From assembly GCA_021292105.1 (NCBI GenBank), contig CM037869.1, positions 744,001 to 808,000 of the forward strand: a DNA stretch of 64,000 nt. The letters are read 5' to 3'. The stretch's first letter is position 1. Every line of letters starts with the position of its first letter. Origin of the DNA: Anadara kagoshimensis (lineage: Eukaryota; Mollusca; Bivalvia; Arcoida; Arcidae). The translations under genes and the position numbers were made by a program. Shown piece by piece: positions 48,106 to 58,904 of the stretch. The notes beneath the pieces are model-generated. The model was given only the letters and a program-made list of their open reading frames with translations. It searched no databases and was not told the origin of the DNA.

Positions 48106-49530
48106 TCATTAACTAACTCTACTCCATTCCATATAGAATATCAATACATTTGTTGGAGCGATGCTTCAAAGACATCCATCACTGTATGTGTTTTATAGTT
48201 GTAAGACGTGTCTTTTGATGTTCCTTTACTACTAGCAGTATGTTTAATTGTATGTCGATTTTTCGATGACTTTATTATCAGTAAGAGCCCTATAGGGTTT
48301 TATTACCATTGAGTTCATATCTGTAAGATTTTGATTTTGATAGAACCGTATTCTCTAGTATATCAAACAGATTATAAAAAAGCTTTCTTTAGTATCATTG
48401 ATCAGTAAACAATAGTAGATTCATTTACATATTCCAGACTTGTCAATGAAAGAGAGCTAGAAAACTGCGCGCAACTGCGTGCGCGTTCGATTGTGGTATG
48501 GTTTACCTCGAAACGTTTCGGCCATTTGTTTTAATGATTTTTTTTAATTTTGCAGACCTCCTTTTCCGAAATTCTGAATTCAGAAATGAAATGTTCCCTT
48601 GCAAGAAATGGCAAATGAGAAATTCAAGGGAAAGGGGAGGAATTTCTTCACGCCGGGTAACACATTAAATCTGGGACAGCAATGGCTGTGTGACAACAGT
48701 GTAAAATTTAAACAACCCCAAGAATTCTCGCCGCTGTAGGCTCAATCCTAATCACCGGAAGTGAAAAAATGCATCCGTGAGTTCTATTTCAGGTTGGTTC
48801 AGCATCAGAACAATGGACTCAGTTGTTTGTGATGTTAATATACGGCATTGATGGCGACTGTGGTAGCACAATGCGTAATATTAACATATTAAAAACAAAT
48901 CTCTCGTCATGAATAATTGAAAAAATTGCTGATGCGAAGTAAATTAACATTTAACCGTCCAACCAACCAACAATTAATATTACTCGACCGTATTTGGTAC
49001 CAGGTACCAGGGGTAATTCAAATGTTAACATCAAACAAAATTAATTACTGAAATATTATTGTCTTAGGCCATTGTTTTTTTCTTTTTAATAAAAAATCTG
49101 ATGTCAGGGATAATTAAACGCATATTTTTTATATCAGCTAAATATTTTCTTCCTAGTAATAACTTTTAGAAGATAATGTTTTTATTTAACGTCATATATA
49201 GATCATTTTAGTTGGGGGTCAGAGTATTTTTAATGCATTTTTTTCCGATTAATCCATTGTTCAGACCATTTTCTCTTGTCTTTATGAGCATAAGGTTACG
49301 TTATTGTTTTAAGTCATTTATTTAAAGCCAGTAAAGGTTTTTCATCAAAAGCACGGTTGATTATATATTATTAATAGAAATTAAGTTTAAAATTAAGACT
49401 GTTTAGTCATAACAAAGACAAATTATCCCGGGAGAAATAAAAAATTCAAAACCTATTCTTGGGAAGGAAAACCAATGATACCTTCACATAACATTTAGGA
49501 TGTAAATAAAATATAATATGACATTCTGGA
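48106..49530. other. Intergenic DNA, nothing recognised
   Basis: No coding similarity or repeat family visible. Confidence 0.4.
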
Positions 49531-49534
49531 ATTC

Positions 49535-49960
49535 TAGGATATAAACGCTAAGTAACCAATGAAATTCTAGGATATAAGCGGTAAGTAACCAATGATATTC
49601 TAAGATACAAGTGGTAACTAACCAATGGCATGCAAGGATACAAGCGGTAAGTAACCAATGACATTGTAGGATACAAGCGGTAAGTAACCAATGACATTGT
49701 AGGATACAAGCGGTAAGTAACCTATGACATTTTATTATATAACCGATAAGTAACCAATGACATGCTAGGATACTAGCGGTAAGTAACCTATGATATTCTA
49801 GGATACAAGCGGTAAGTAACCTATGACATTTTATTATATAACCGATAAGTAACCAATGGCATGCTAGGATATAAGCAGTAACTAAGTTAACCAATGATAT
49901 TCTAGGATACAAGTGGTAACTAACCAATGGTATAAACGGTAAGTGACCAACGATATTATT
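49535..49960. repeat. About 33-bp minisatellite with a GGTAAGTAACC core
   Basis: Units of the type 'ggatacaagcggtaagtaac' followed by 'caatgacattcta'. The array resumes at about 50706-50790 after an inserted block and recurs at 52576-52880 in the second copy of the tandem duplication. The 147-codon minus-strand open frame across it is periodic only. Confidence 0.9.
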
Positions 49961-49961
49961 A

Positions 49962-50101
49962 GTTACACAGTCTGTTGGTGACCTAATATGGTTTATACAG
50001 GGTCAGTAAATTCCATATCGGGCGAGGGCGAAGCCCGAGCCCAGATATGGAATTTACTGACCCTGTATAAACCATATTAGGTCACCAACAGACTGTGTAA
50101 C
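49962..50101. repeat. 58-bp perfect inverted repeat (cruciform-capable hairpin)
   Basis: Arms 49962-50019 and 50044-50101 are exact inverse copies, beginning gttacacagtctgttggtga; the 24-base loop is GC-rich and nearly self-complementary. It forms the left end of a block of about 730 bp inserted into the minisatellite. Confidence 0.95.
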
Positions 50102-51689
50102 GATTATATCCTACCGATCACCCTGAAGACCCACGATGGATACCTTTAAACAAACATACAGTACACGGATACGGAGACCGGAGAGTTTAGGATGAGACAC
50201 TGCTGTATGTTTTAGTAACCTATAGCTCTAAACAAACCCTTTATATATATCATATTATGTCACTAAAACACTGTGTAACTATGATATTATACCGATCATA
50301 TCAATAAATTATTTACAAAACCAATTTGAATGTATCCACACAGCGACATGTGAATGGTGACTGAGTTAGAAATACCATCGTTTGACATTCTGTCTGACAA
50401 AATATTGAAAATAATAATGAATTTGACTTACTAGCAGCTTCCGTCAAAGAAATCCATTGCACTGTTATCCTTGGAATCAAATATTTTGTTTCAATATCAC
50501 AACACCTTTACTACTGTCTGTATTTTCCGTAAATACTTGTGATAAATATGACGTGTTTACTACGAGGCGGGCGCCATTGACGTTGGTCAGGGGAAACAAC
50601 TCTCATACTGACATGATATGAACAGACATGACCCGATATGGATTATATTAGGTCACCACGTGACCGATATTGTCGAATGAAATTCGCAGAAACTAGTGAG
50701 AGGTAGGATATTCTAGGATACAAGCGCTAAGTAACCTATGGAATTCTACTACCTCAGGATTTAAATGGTAAATAACTTATGTCACTCTACCGTTCTATTT
50801 ACACTGTCAGCTGTTCTGCTCCGTCAGATTACACCTTAGTTGAATCAAGTGGTTGGTGTGATTAATTAAGTAAAACTAATTGACATGACGTCAACTGAAA
50901 TGTATGTTAATTAATAAGCCATGGACCGTTGACTTCGAGATAGGATAATTTCGGTTTATCATTAAAGCTAACCAAAACATTTAGCAGAATGTTATCGCGT
51001 GTTCAGGCTGTATAGAATAGTTTTGGTGATTATTTATATAAGATAGCTGTTTTATCTCTAGAGTGTTCGCATGGTTAATTATCCGACAGACAGTCGACAA
51101 ATAAATTTTACGTTATCTTCTCAGCTCGAAAAAAAGTGTGAAAATGTGTTATGGGTGGATAATCATTTACATGTGCTTTTGAGCTCATATATTAACTCAA
51201 ACGTGTTATTATATTGCATATCAATTTTTCATGCATCCCCGTCTACATATTTAAAATTTACAGTCGGTCCCCTTTCATACAAACTCAGATGAAACAAAAG
51301 TCTGTATATAACAGGACAATTCAAAAGGTTTGAAATTATCATGGGAGACATAAGAACAAAAAGAAAATGTTGTAAATGCGCTTGTCTGAAAAGTGTCAAT
51401 AGTAATGATATAATGCACAGCTAAGCTTACAGAGAAGTACAACGTAACGGAAATATAATACAAATCAAACAGAAACATACACGATTGAGAGTTCTCTGGA
51501 ATTTACAATGAAGATTTATTGAAATTATTTTAATATCCATGAACAATTTATCATGTTAAAATATATAATTTTTCTTAAATATTAAAATGAAATTGTTGGC
51601 TCAAAGTCAAAATGTATGTTTCAAGAATAATATGTCTTCGTAACACAAAAAAATTAAAACCACACACAATGATTAAAAGGAATTCAATA

Positions 51690-52190
51690 TATGTTACTTA
51701 TTACACCAGTTTTAATTTTACAGCACTAGACGGTCGTTTCGGAATACAATTCCTCATCAGTAGTGCTTGGACCAAAATTATAAAATCATTTTTTTACAAG
51801 GTGTGGAAAAGAAACCGAAAAAGGATCAAAATATATTTTACCAAAATCAGTTAAGGAAATACTTTGCATGAGGGAGTATACCTTAGTTTTTGAGGAATTT
51901 CAAATTTTAACTATCAGCAAATTTAGACACTAGTATGTTTCTGACAATAATACACAATTACCGCCCACTGAGTTTGTGATATCCTCGTGGCACCAGCCAT
52001 CAGCAGAGATACCGCCTCAGGGTCTTATAGTACATATTATATAAGTTTTAATGTTGAAAGAAATCTAAAGGACCAAAATCAGCTAAAGAAATACTTTGCA
52101 TTAGGGAGTATACCTGAGTCTTTTTTAACTAGCAGCAAATTTAGAGGGTAGTATGTTACTGACAATAATACACAATGTATATGTGTATGT
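51690..52190 (-). mobile_element. Retrozyme-like element with one hammerhead and 1.5 bodies
   Basis: Hammerhead 51722-51767, a first body to about 52030, then a second partial body from 'gaccaaaatcagctaaagaa' without a second ribozyme. Copied again at about 53725-54220 by the segmental duplication. Confidence 0.65.
51722..51767 (-). ncRNA. Type I hammerhead ribozyme, copy 1
   Basis: Minus-strand RNA: AGCACUA (stem I), CUGAUGA core, stem II GGAAU-UGU-AUUCC, GAAA core, very short stem III (ACG/CGU), then the GUC cleavage triplet and UAGUGCU closing stem I perfectly over 7 bp. All core residues of the hammerhead are present. The very short stem III is typical of animal type I hammerheads, known from Penelope-like elements and retrozymes. 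Cleavage is expected after the C of GUC. A body of about 280 bp follows on the plus-strand right side, then a partial second body without a ribozyme. Confidence 0.85.
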
Positions 52191-53724
52191 ATAATTACAA
52201 TTTTAAATTTGTAAGGTCACAATTAGCTGTTCCGGAAGTTGTTTTGACTGACGCTTATGTAAATGATAATTGCCCTGTCAAATCTAACTGACAAAAATAG
52301 AAATTGTAAGTAACGTGTTGCTTTATACCTCTGTTGATTTCTTGCTTATTGTATTTACTATGCTTACACAGGGTCATTAGGATATTGGCTAAAAAGATAA
52401 AAAGAGTCCTTATAAACAGGAGAAGCAGGTATATTGCTGCATTCTGTGTGATTTCGACAAGAACTTACTCGGTTGAAATATAGAACTGGCAATTTTAGAA
52501 AATTGCTAACATTAATTATGTATTGGAGACAATTTATCTGAACCTGAAGCTGTGATAATATTTCAATAGTAAATAACAAGGATACAAGCGGTAAGTAACC
52601 AATGACATTGTAGGATACAAGCGGTAAGTAACCAATGACATTGTAGGATACAAGCGGTAAGTAACCTATGACATTTTATTATATAACCGATAAGTAACCA
52701 ATGACATGCTAGGATACTAGCGGTAAGTAACCTATGATATTCTAGGATACAAGCGGTAAGTAACCTATGACATTTTATTATATAACCGATAAGTAACCAA
52801 TGGCATGCTAGGATATAAGCAGTAACTAAGTTAACCAATGATATTCTAGGATACAAGTGGTAACTAACCAATGGTATAAATGTGATAAATATGATTAATT
52901 AAGTAAAACTAATTGACATGACGTCAACTGAAATGTATGTTAATTAATAAGCCATGGACCGTTGACTTCGAGATAGGATAATTTCGGTTTATCATTAAAG
53001 CTAACCAAAACATTTAGCAGAATGTTATCGCGTGTTCAGGCTGTATAGAATAGTTTTGGTGATTATTTATATAAGATAGCTGTTTTATCTCTAGAGTGTT
53101 CGCATGGTTAATTATCCGACAGACAGTCGACAAATAAATTTTACGTTATCTTCTCAGCTCGAAAAAAAGTGTGAAAATGTGTTATGGGTGGATAATCATT
53201 TACATGTGCTTTTGAGCTCATATATTAACTCAAACGTGTTATTATATTGCATATCAATTTTTCATGCATCCCCGTCTACATATTTAAAATTTACAGTCGG
53301 TCCCCTTTCATACAAACTCAGATGAAACAAAAGTCTGTATATAACAGGACAATTCAAAAGGTTTGAAATTATCATGGGAGACATAAGAACAAAAAGAGAA
53401 ACATGTTGTAAATGCGCTTGTCTGAAAAGTGTCAATAGTAATGATATAATGCACAGCTAAGCTTACAGAGAAGTACAACGTAACGGAAATATAATACAAA
53501 TCAAACAGAAACATACACGATTGAGAGTTCTCTGGAATTTACAATGAAGATTTATTGAAATTATTTTAATATCCATGAACAATTTATCATGTTAAAATAT
53601 ATAATTTTTCTTAAATATTAAAATGAAATTGTTGGCTCAAAGTCAAAATGTATGTTTCAAGAATAATATGTCTTCGTAACACAAAAAATTAAAACCACAC
53701 ACACATGATTAAAAGGAATTCAAT

Positions 53725-54220
53725 ATATGTTACTTATTACACCAGTTTTAATTTTACAGCACTAGACGGTCGTTTCGGAATACAATTCCTCATCAGTAGT
53801 GCTTGGACCAAAATTATAAAATCATTTTTTTACAAGGTGTGGAAAAGAAACCGAAAAAGGATCAAAATATATTTTACCAAAATCAGTTAAGGAAATACTT
53901 TGCATGAGGGAGTATACCTTAGTTTTTGAGGAATTTCAAATTTTAACTATCAGCAAATTTAGACACTAGTATGTTTCTGACAATAATACACAATTACCGC
54001 CCACTGAGTTTGTGATATCCTCGTGGCACCAGCCATCAGCAGAGATACCGCCTCAGGGTCTTATAGTACATATTATATAAGTTTTAATGTTGAAAGAAAT
54101 CTAAAGGACCAAAATCAGCTAAAGAAATACTTTGCATTAGGGAGTATACCTGAGTCTTTTTAACTAGCAGCAAATTTAGAGGGTAGTATGTTACTGACAA
54201 TAATACACAATGTATATGTG
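53725..54220 (-). mobile_element. Duplicated copy of the 51690-52190 retrozyme-like element
   Basis: Near-identical to the first copy, arising with the 2-kb tandem duplication. Confidence 0.65.
53758..53803 (-). ncRNA. Type I hammerhead ribozyme, copy 2
   Basis: Identical in sequence to copy 1, to which it is related by the 2-kb tandem duplication and not by independent insertion. Confidence 0.85.
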
Positions 54221-54613
54221 TATGTATAATTACAATTTTAAATTTGTAAGGTCACAATTAGCTGTTCCGGAAGTTGTTTTGACTGACGCTTATGTAAATG
54301 ATAATTGCCCTGTCAAATCTAACTGACAAAAATAGAAATTGTAAGTAACGTGTTGCTTTATACCTCTGTTGATTTCTTGCTTATTGTATTTACTATGCTT
54401 ACACAGGGTCATTAGGATATTGGCTAAAAAGATAAAAAGAGTCCTTATAAACAGGAGAAGCAGGTATATTGCTGCATTCTGTGTGATTTCGACAAGAACT
54501 TACTCGGTTGAAATATAGAACTGGCAATTTTAGAAAATTGCTAACATTAATTATGTATTGGAGACAATTTATCTGAACCTGAAGCTGTGATAATATTTCA
54601 ATAGTAAATAACA

Positions 54614-55419
54614 AGTTTATAACCATAATTTATTGCTTTAATAGTTTTTTATGACGCATTTTATAGCTAACTAGATGGTTACGTAATCCATTCCCTGTCT
54701 GAAAAAGAATTACAATATCTCGTGAAAAATTCCGTATAAAATCAACCGGCATACGTTACTGTAAGTTCCATCTCAAAGCCAAGTAATTGGACCAATAAGA
54801 AAATGGCCGAGTAATGATGGTTTTATTAATTAATTTTTCAAACATGTAAATGATTTTTGGGTATATAGGTAACATAGCTAATGAGATTCGCCCAAGACAT
54901 AGTTATTGCTAGTTGAAAAGCTATTTGTCCAGTTTTGTGAATGAGGTAGATTTTTTACTTATTGTATCAATAACACATTGTTCATTAGTTATAAACGTCA
55001 ATCGATATATTTTGTATTCCAGTTCATTGTGATGTTTTGTGTTGAGTACTCTCTCGTGATTAATTCATTGCGGAAGTAAAATTAGGATTTTACCGACATA
55101 CCGTGTCAAACACCAAAAAGTTTATACTGAACAATTATTCCCAATGAATATAAAATAGTAATCAGCTGTTGATTGCTTTCTTTACTCATTATACAATTTA
55201 ATGAATCTATTCGTTGCGTATTCATACGAATTGCAGACCTGTTCTGTTCCTGTAGTTTGCACAGGTAATAAGCATTGGTCTTAACTATTGTGGAAAACAA
55301 CTTATTGAAAATAAAAACTTTTCAAATTGCATTTTGTTTGATAAATTTTCATTTAAACTCTAAAAAGTTGTAGCTGACAATCGAGGTACTTCGCTACAGT
55401 ATATCAAAGAAGAGCAGTT
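54614..55419. other. Intergenic DNA, nothing recognised
   Basis: AT-rich, with no family similarity. Confidence 0.4.
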
Positions 55420-55451
55420 AAATTCCATGTTATACTAGTTTTAATTTTTAC

Positions 55452-55497
55452 AGCACTAGACGGCCGTTTCGGAATACAATTCCTCATCAGTAGTGCT
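55452..55497 (-). ncRNA. Type I hammerhead ribozyme, copy 3
   Basis: Same fold as copy 1; stem III here reads ACGGCCGU, fully palindromic. Outside the segmental duplication, so an independent element copy. Its cleavage site would lie between 55459 and 55458 on the minus strand. Confidence 0.87.
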
Positions 55498-55791
55498 TGG
55501 ACCAAAATTATGAAACCAAAATTGTTTTGAAGATGTTGAAAACTTACCCAAAGGACCAAAATATATTTTACCAAATTAAGCTAAGGAAATACTTTGCATG
55601 AGGGAGTATACCTTAGTTTTTGAGAAATTTCAAATTTTAACTTTCAGGAAATTTAGACAATTATAGTATATTTCTGACAATAATGCAAAATTATTGCCTA
55701 CTGAGTTGGTGATATCCTCGGGGCACCAGCCACCAGCAGAGATATCGGCTCAGTGTTTTAAATTCCATGTTATACCAGTTTTAATTTTTAC

Positions 55792-55836
55792 AGCACTAGA
55801 CGGCCATTCGGAATACAATTCCTCATCAGTAGTGCT
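55792..55836 (-). ncRNA. Hammerhead ribozyme, copy 4, core damaged
   Basis: CUGAUGA, stem II and stem I are intact, but one base is lost and GAAAC has become GAAU, which removes the conserved A of the A-U pair next to the cleavage site. Probably inactive. Confidence 0.75.
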
Positions 55837-56199
55837 TGGACCAAAATTATGAAACCAAAAATAATAAGTACTGCCAAACTATATGATGCCATTACAGTGT
55901 ATATGGAATAATTCTCACATCTATATGAACATATAATGCAATTCCATTTTCTCGTATTAAAGCAATGGTTCTAAGTGACATCATATTAGTATAAAAGACA
56001 CTCAGATACATTTCGATCACTTTGTCATAGCGATACTAATTTTAACTGTTGTAGTACTGACTAAATTGTTGATTTTGGTGTTAAAAACTCTATAAATTGA
56101 ATTATAAGAAATAATAATAAATTTTCTTTTTGTAACTGAAGTATGAAAGTTTTTTACATTTTGCAGCGAATTATGAAGTGTGCAATAAGGTCTATTCTT

Positions 56200-57400
56200 T
56201 CATAGCTACCCTGTATAACAAAAAGAAAAACGGGATTTCATTTCTATATCAAAATCTAAGAATGAGCATTGTTGTATCACATAATGAACTAACAGTCATA
56301 CACTTGTCTTGTTATGTGGTGAATGTTGCATTTTTATCAAACGAAACATTAAAAATTATACACAAGATATAATAGTGTATAATACGTCAATTGTTTTTGT
56401 TGTTTTAATATATTTATAATTTCGCAATGACTTCACAAATACTTTGACATTCAACAGACTTTAACAACATGCTTTGCCTTGATATAACTATTACAGCATT
56501 TCTAACATGTACTTTCTGCATCCTTGATCAAATTATATGTATATAGCAATTTTCTCAATCACGAGACGTGTTTGTCTCCGTTTTAAATATTGAATGTCTT
56601 ACGCCTAAAAATACATAGATGCAGGTCCTAGGAAAAAGTTCTGTTTGTAGCCTCCACTAAAATTTTAATTTCGACTAAAAAGGCTAAAAAAACCGGAATC
56701 AAGCCATTTTTAATATAGGTGGGGGTGGGGTGGGGGTGGGGGTACAAAAGGAACTCTTTCCGGTCCAAAAAGTTCAACAGATTCATTAAAATGTCTATTT
56801 ATGTTATTAATGTTTCAAAGTCAGAAAAATTTTAATGAAATCTTCTTCCATAGGTTTGCTTTTTAAACATCGCAGATACTAGACTACAATAAGTTAATTG
56901 TTCAAACCAGTTGCAAGAAACCAACCAGAAAACCTATTTAAAGCATCAGAGTCCATAAGGTGATTAATTTTTCCATGGTGTTTTGTTCTATCGTCATCAA
57001 CCGTTTGTGCGTTATACGGCTCAACTTAGCTTTTTCAGTCCCAATTAACTGAACACATTTATTGTTTGATTTAAAAAAATGCTAGCTAATTTTTTTATTT
57101 TTCACCATTGATCTTATTTTCCTATTTAAATAAAAAACACGCGTGTCTTTCGCTTCAAAGTATAATTATGTCAAACACAGATTAATTCAATAGATCAATT
57201 GAATAACAATAATTTATTTTATGAATTTTCAATATTTATTTAGAACGGCATTTTATTAATTAACGATAAATCGATAGCGATTATAATGATGGTATACTAA
57301 ATAATATGAAGAATTACGTAACAAAATTGTATATAGATAAATTATAGAGATGACTCATTGTTGAGTAACCAAATGTATTTTACTAATTGTTCTAATTTAA
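56200..57400 (+). repeat. Left arm of a 3.9-kb imperfect palindrome
   Basis: Inverse counterpart of 58905-60060. Collinear matched blocks include 'aatgaactaacagtcatac' (about 56282), 'catgctttgccttgatataac' (about 56468), 'acatagatgcaggtc' (about 56610), 'cgcttcaaagtataattatg' (about 57153) and 'gagatgactcattgttgagt' (about 57347). Divergence is substantial, with indels. Confidence 0.75.
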
Positions 57401-57473
57401 AAATTTTGATAAACAAAGGAAATGCATATATGTAACATCCATTTGCCAATCCAAAACGCTACCGAGAGCACCC

Positions 57474-57620
57474 TTAAATCACAACAAACACACTAATCCA
57501 TGTCCGAATCACAATCCAGAAGCAAAGTAAAAACTTTAAAATTGACAAGTTAGGTAAGACACAGAAACTTCTACCAGGGAAGCGAGACTGGTTGCTCTGG
57601 AAGGGTAGGAACCTCCTGTT
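57474..57620 (-). mobile_element. Penelope-like element tail
   Basis: Matches only the distal untranslated tail ('aatccatgtccgaatcacaa', 'accagggaagcgagac'), in the centre of the palindrome. Confidence 0.65.
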
Positions 57621-57734
57621 AGAATAAGTGATAGAAACAGCCAAACAAGACAAGAGAAAACAATCACAAATTGGAGTCACTACATATAACACGTGACTCT
57701 GTAGGCACTGTATTACCCGCTGGTGTGTTGATAG

Positions 57735-57915
57735 TACTACCATATTCCCCCAGCCATAATTCCTGTCTCTGTGTCCAGGATTGCCTGGGATATATTTGAC
57801 GTCCCATAGTTCCATGTTGCTTTCAATCAATTTCGAGTACACACGTGGCGGGTGTAGCTACCTAAACTAGATGTGCTTACCGTTCCAGAGCACCGACCTC
57901 ACATTCCTGGTGGAA
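57735..57915 (+). mobile_element. Penelope-like element 3' end
   Basis: Plus-strand match covering the last codons region ('gtctctgtgtccaggattgc', 'gatatatttgacgt') and the untranslated tail, back to back with the minus-strand copy at 57474-57620. Confidence 0.65.
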
Positions 57916-58207
57916 GTTGTAATCTTTTAAACAACAAATCAAGAATTTTAACAGTAATGAAGCTAAGCACGTAAACATTAGCACCGCTATGACTAAAGGA
58001 TTTAAATGTCTCTCTGTATCTTTTATAATAACATGACGTCACTGAGAGCTGATCCTTTCAAGAATAATGGAAAATATGTCCAATCAAAATGTTTGAAAGA
58101 AATGGATTTGAATTATGTGTATTTGTATGTACAACTGATTTTGATATAAGTTTAGTGAATATAGTCCTCCGGCCGTACCATAAATACACCATCGGACATT
58201 ATTGTGC

Positions 58208-58575
58208 CTCCGTAGTCAGGTGTTATATAAACTGCGGATCCGATATGTGATTGTCGTCTGCTGTCAGGTTCCGTAGTCAGGTGTTATATAAACTGCGAAT
58301 CCGATATATGATTGTCGTCTGTTGTCTGGTTCCTAGTCAAGTGTTATATAAACTGCGGATCCGATATGTGATTGTCGTCTGCTGTCTGGTTCCGTAGTCA
58401 GGTGTTATATAAACTGCGGATCCGATATGTGATTGTCGTTTGCTGTCTGGTTCCGTAGTCAGGTGTTATATAAACTGCGGATCCGATATGTGATTGTCGT
58501 CTGCTGTCTGGTTCCGTAGTCAGGCGTTATATAAACTGCGGATCCGATATGTGATTGTCTTCTGCTGTCTGGTTT
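58208..58575. repeat. About 61-bp minisatellite, six copies
   Basis: Unit 'ccgtagtcaggtgttatata' / 'aactgcggatccgatatgtg' / 'attgtcgtctgctgtctggt'. Lies between Penelope-like tails in the palindrome centre. Confidence 0.95.
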
Positions 58576-58584
58576 GGCTGTGTC

Positions 58585-58800
58585 CATCGGTTTCTTTCAC
58601 ACAATTTTGATTTCATACGTGGCGGTTGTAGCTAGCTAAACAGGAGGTGTTTTATCTTTCCGTAGCACCCGGCCTCACTTCCCTGGTGGAAGTTCACGTG
58701 TCTAAACTAACTTGTCAGTTCCAAAAAATTTACTTTTCTTCTGGATTGTGATTTGGACATGGATTAGTATCTTTGTTTTTTTATTACTTGGTTTAATGGT
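58585..58800 (+). mobile_element. Penelope-like element tail
   Basis: 'ggcggttgtagctagctaaa', 'cactt.cctggtggaagttc' and 'ggattgtgatttggacatgg' match the tail. A short opposite-strand piece ('caaacatactaatccatgta') follows at about 58878-58898. Confidence 0.65.
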
Positions 58801-58904
58801 GTTTTCGGTTGCGTTTTGTATTGCCAAGTGCATGTTGAATATATGGATTTTCTCTTTTTTCATTTTGTAATTAGATCAAAAACAAACATACTAATCCATG
58901 TAGA

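Larger units (their letters stand above)
49632..52575. repeat. Tandem segmental duplication, unit 1 (2.9 kb)
   Basis: From the minisatellite through 52575. From 50861 rightwards it is nearly identical to unit 2 at an offset of 2033-2035 bp, with only a few small indels. It contains about 920 bp (49937-50857), including the hairpin, that unit 2 lacks. Confidence 0.92.
52576..54613. repeat. Tandem segmental duplication, unit 2 (2.0 kb)
   Basis: Joined to unit 1 at a short 'caag' overlap. In place of the 920-bp block it has about 13 bp of extra sequence (near 52881-52893). It ends where unit 1 ends, at 'caatagtaaataacaag'. Confidence 0.92.
55420..55860 (-). mobile_element. Retrozyme-like element: one full 340-bp monomer between two hammerheads
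   Basis: The hammerhead and its flank ('aaattccatgttata', 'agttttaattttt') occur at 55420-55500 and again at 55760-55860, bounding a 340-bp unit. The unit body ('aaatactttgcatgagggag', 'gatatcctcg.ggcaccagcc') also accompanies copies 1 and 2. Tandem monomers flanked by type I hammerheads with no protein are the retrozyme layout; cleavage and ligation would give a circle of about 340 nt. Function is inferred. Confidence 0.72.

Noticed and set aside
49484..49927. 147-codon minus-strand frame with HWLLTACIL repeats, and its shorter copy at 52563-52871
   Set aside because: Translation of the 33-bp minisatellite; the frame ends where the array ends.
51612..51854. 80-codon plus-strand frame over the hammerhead region
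   Set aside because: It is antisense to a well-formed ribozyme motif that explains the conservation.
51071..53325. Pair of identical 73-codon frames suggesting a conserved small protein
   Set aside because: Their identity comes from the recent 2-kb duplication, not from selection; no similarity or splice context.
57474..57842. 122-codon minus-strand frame
   Set aside because: It runs across two back-to-back Penelope-like tails in opposite orientation, so no single ancestral frame underlies it.
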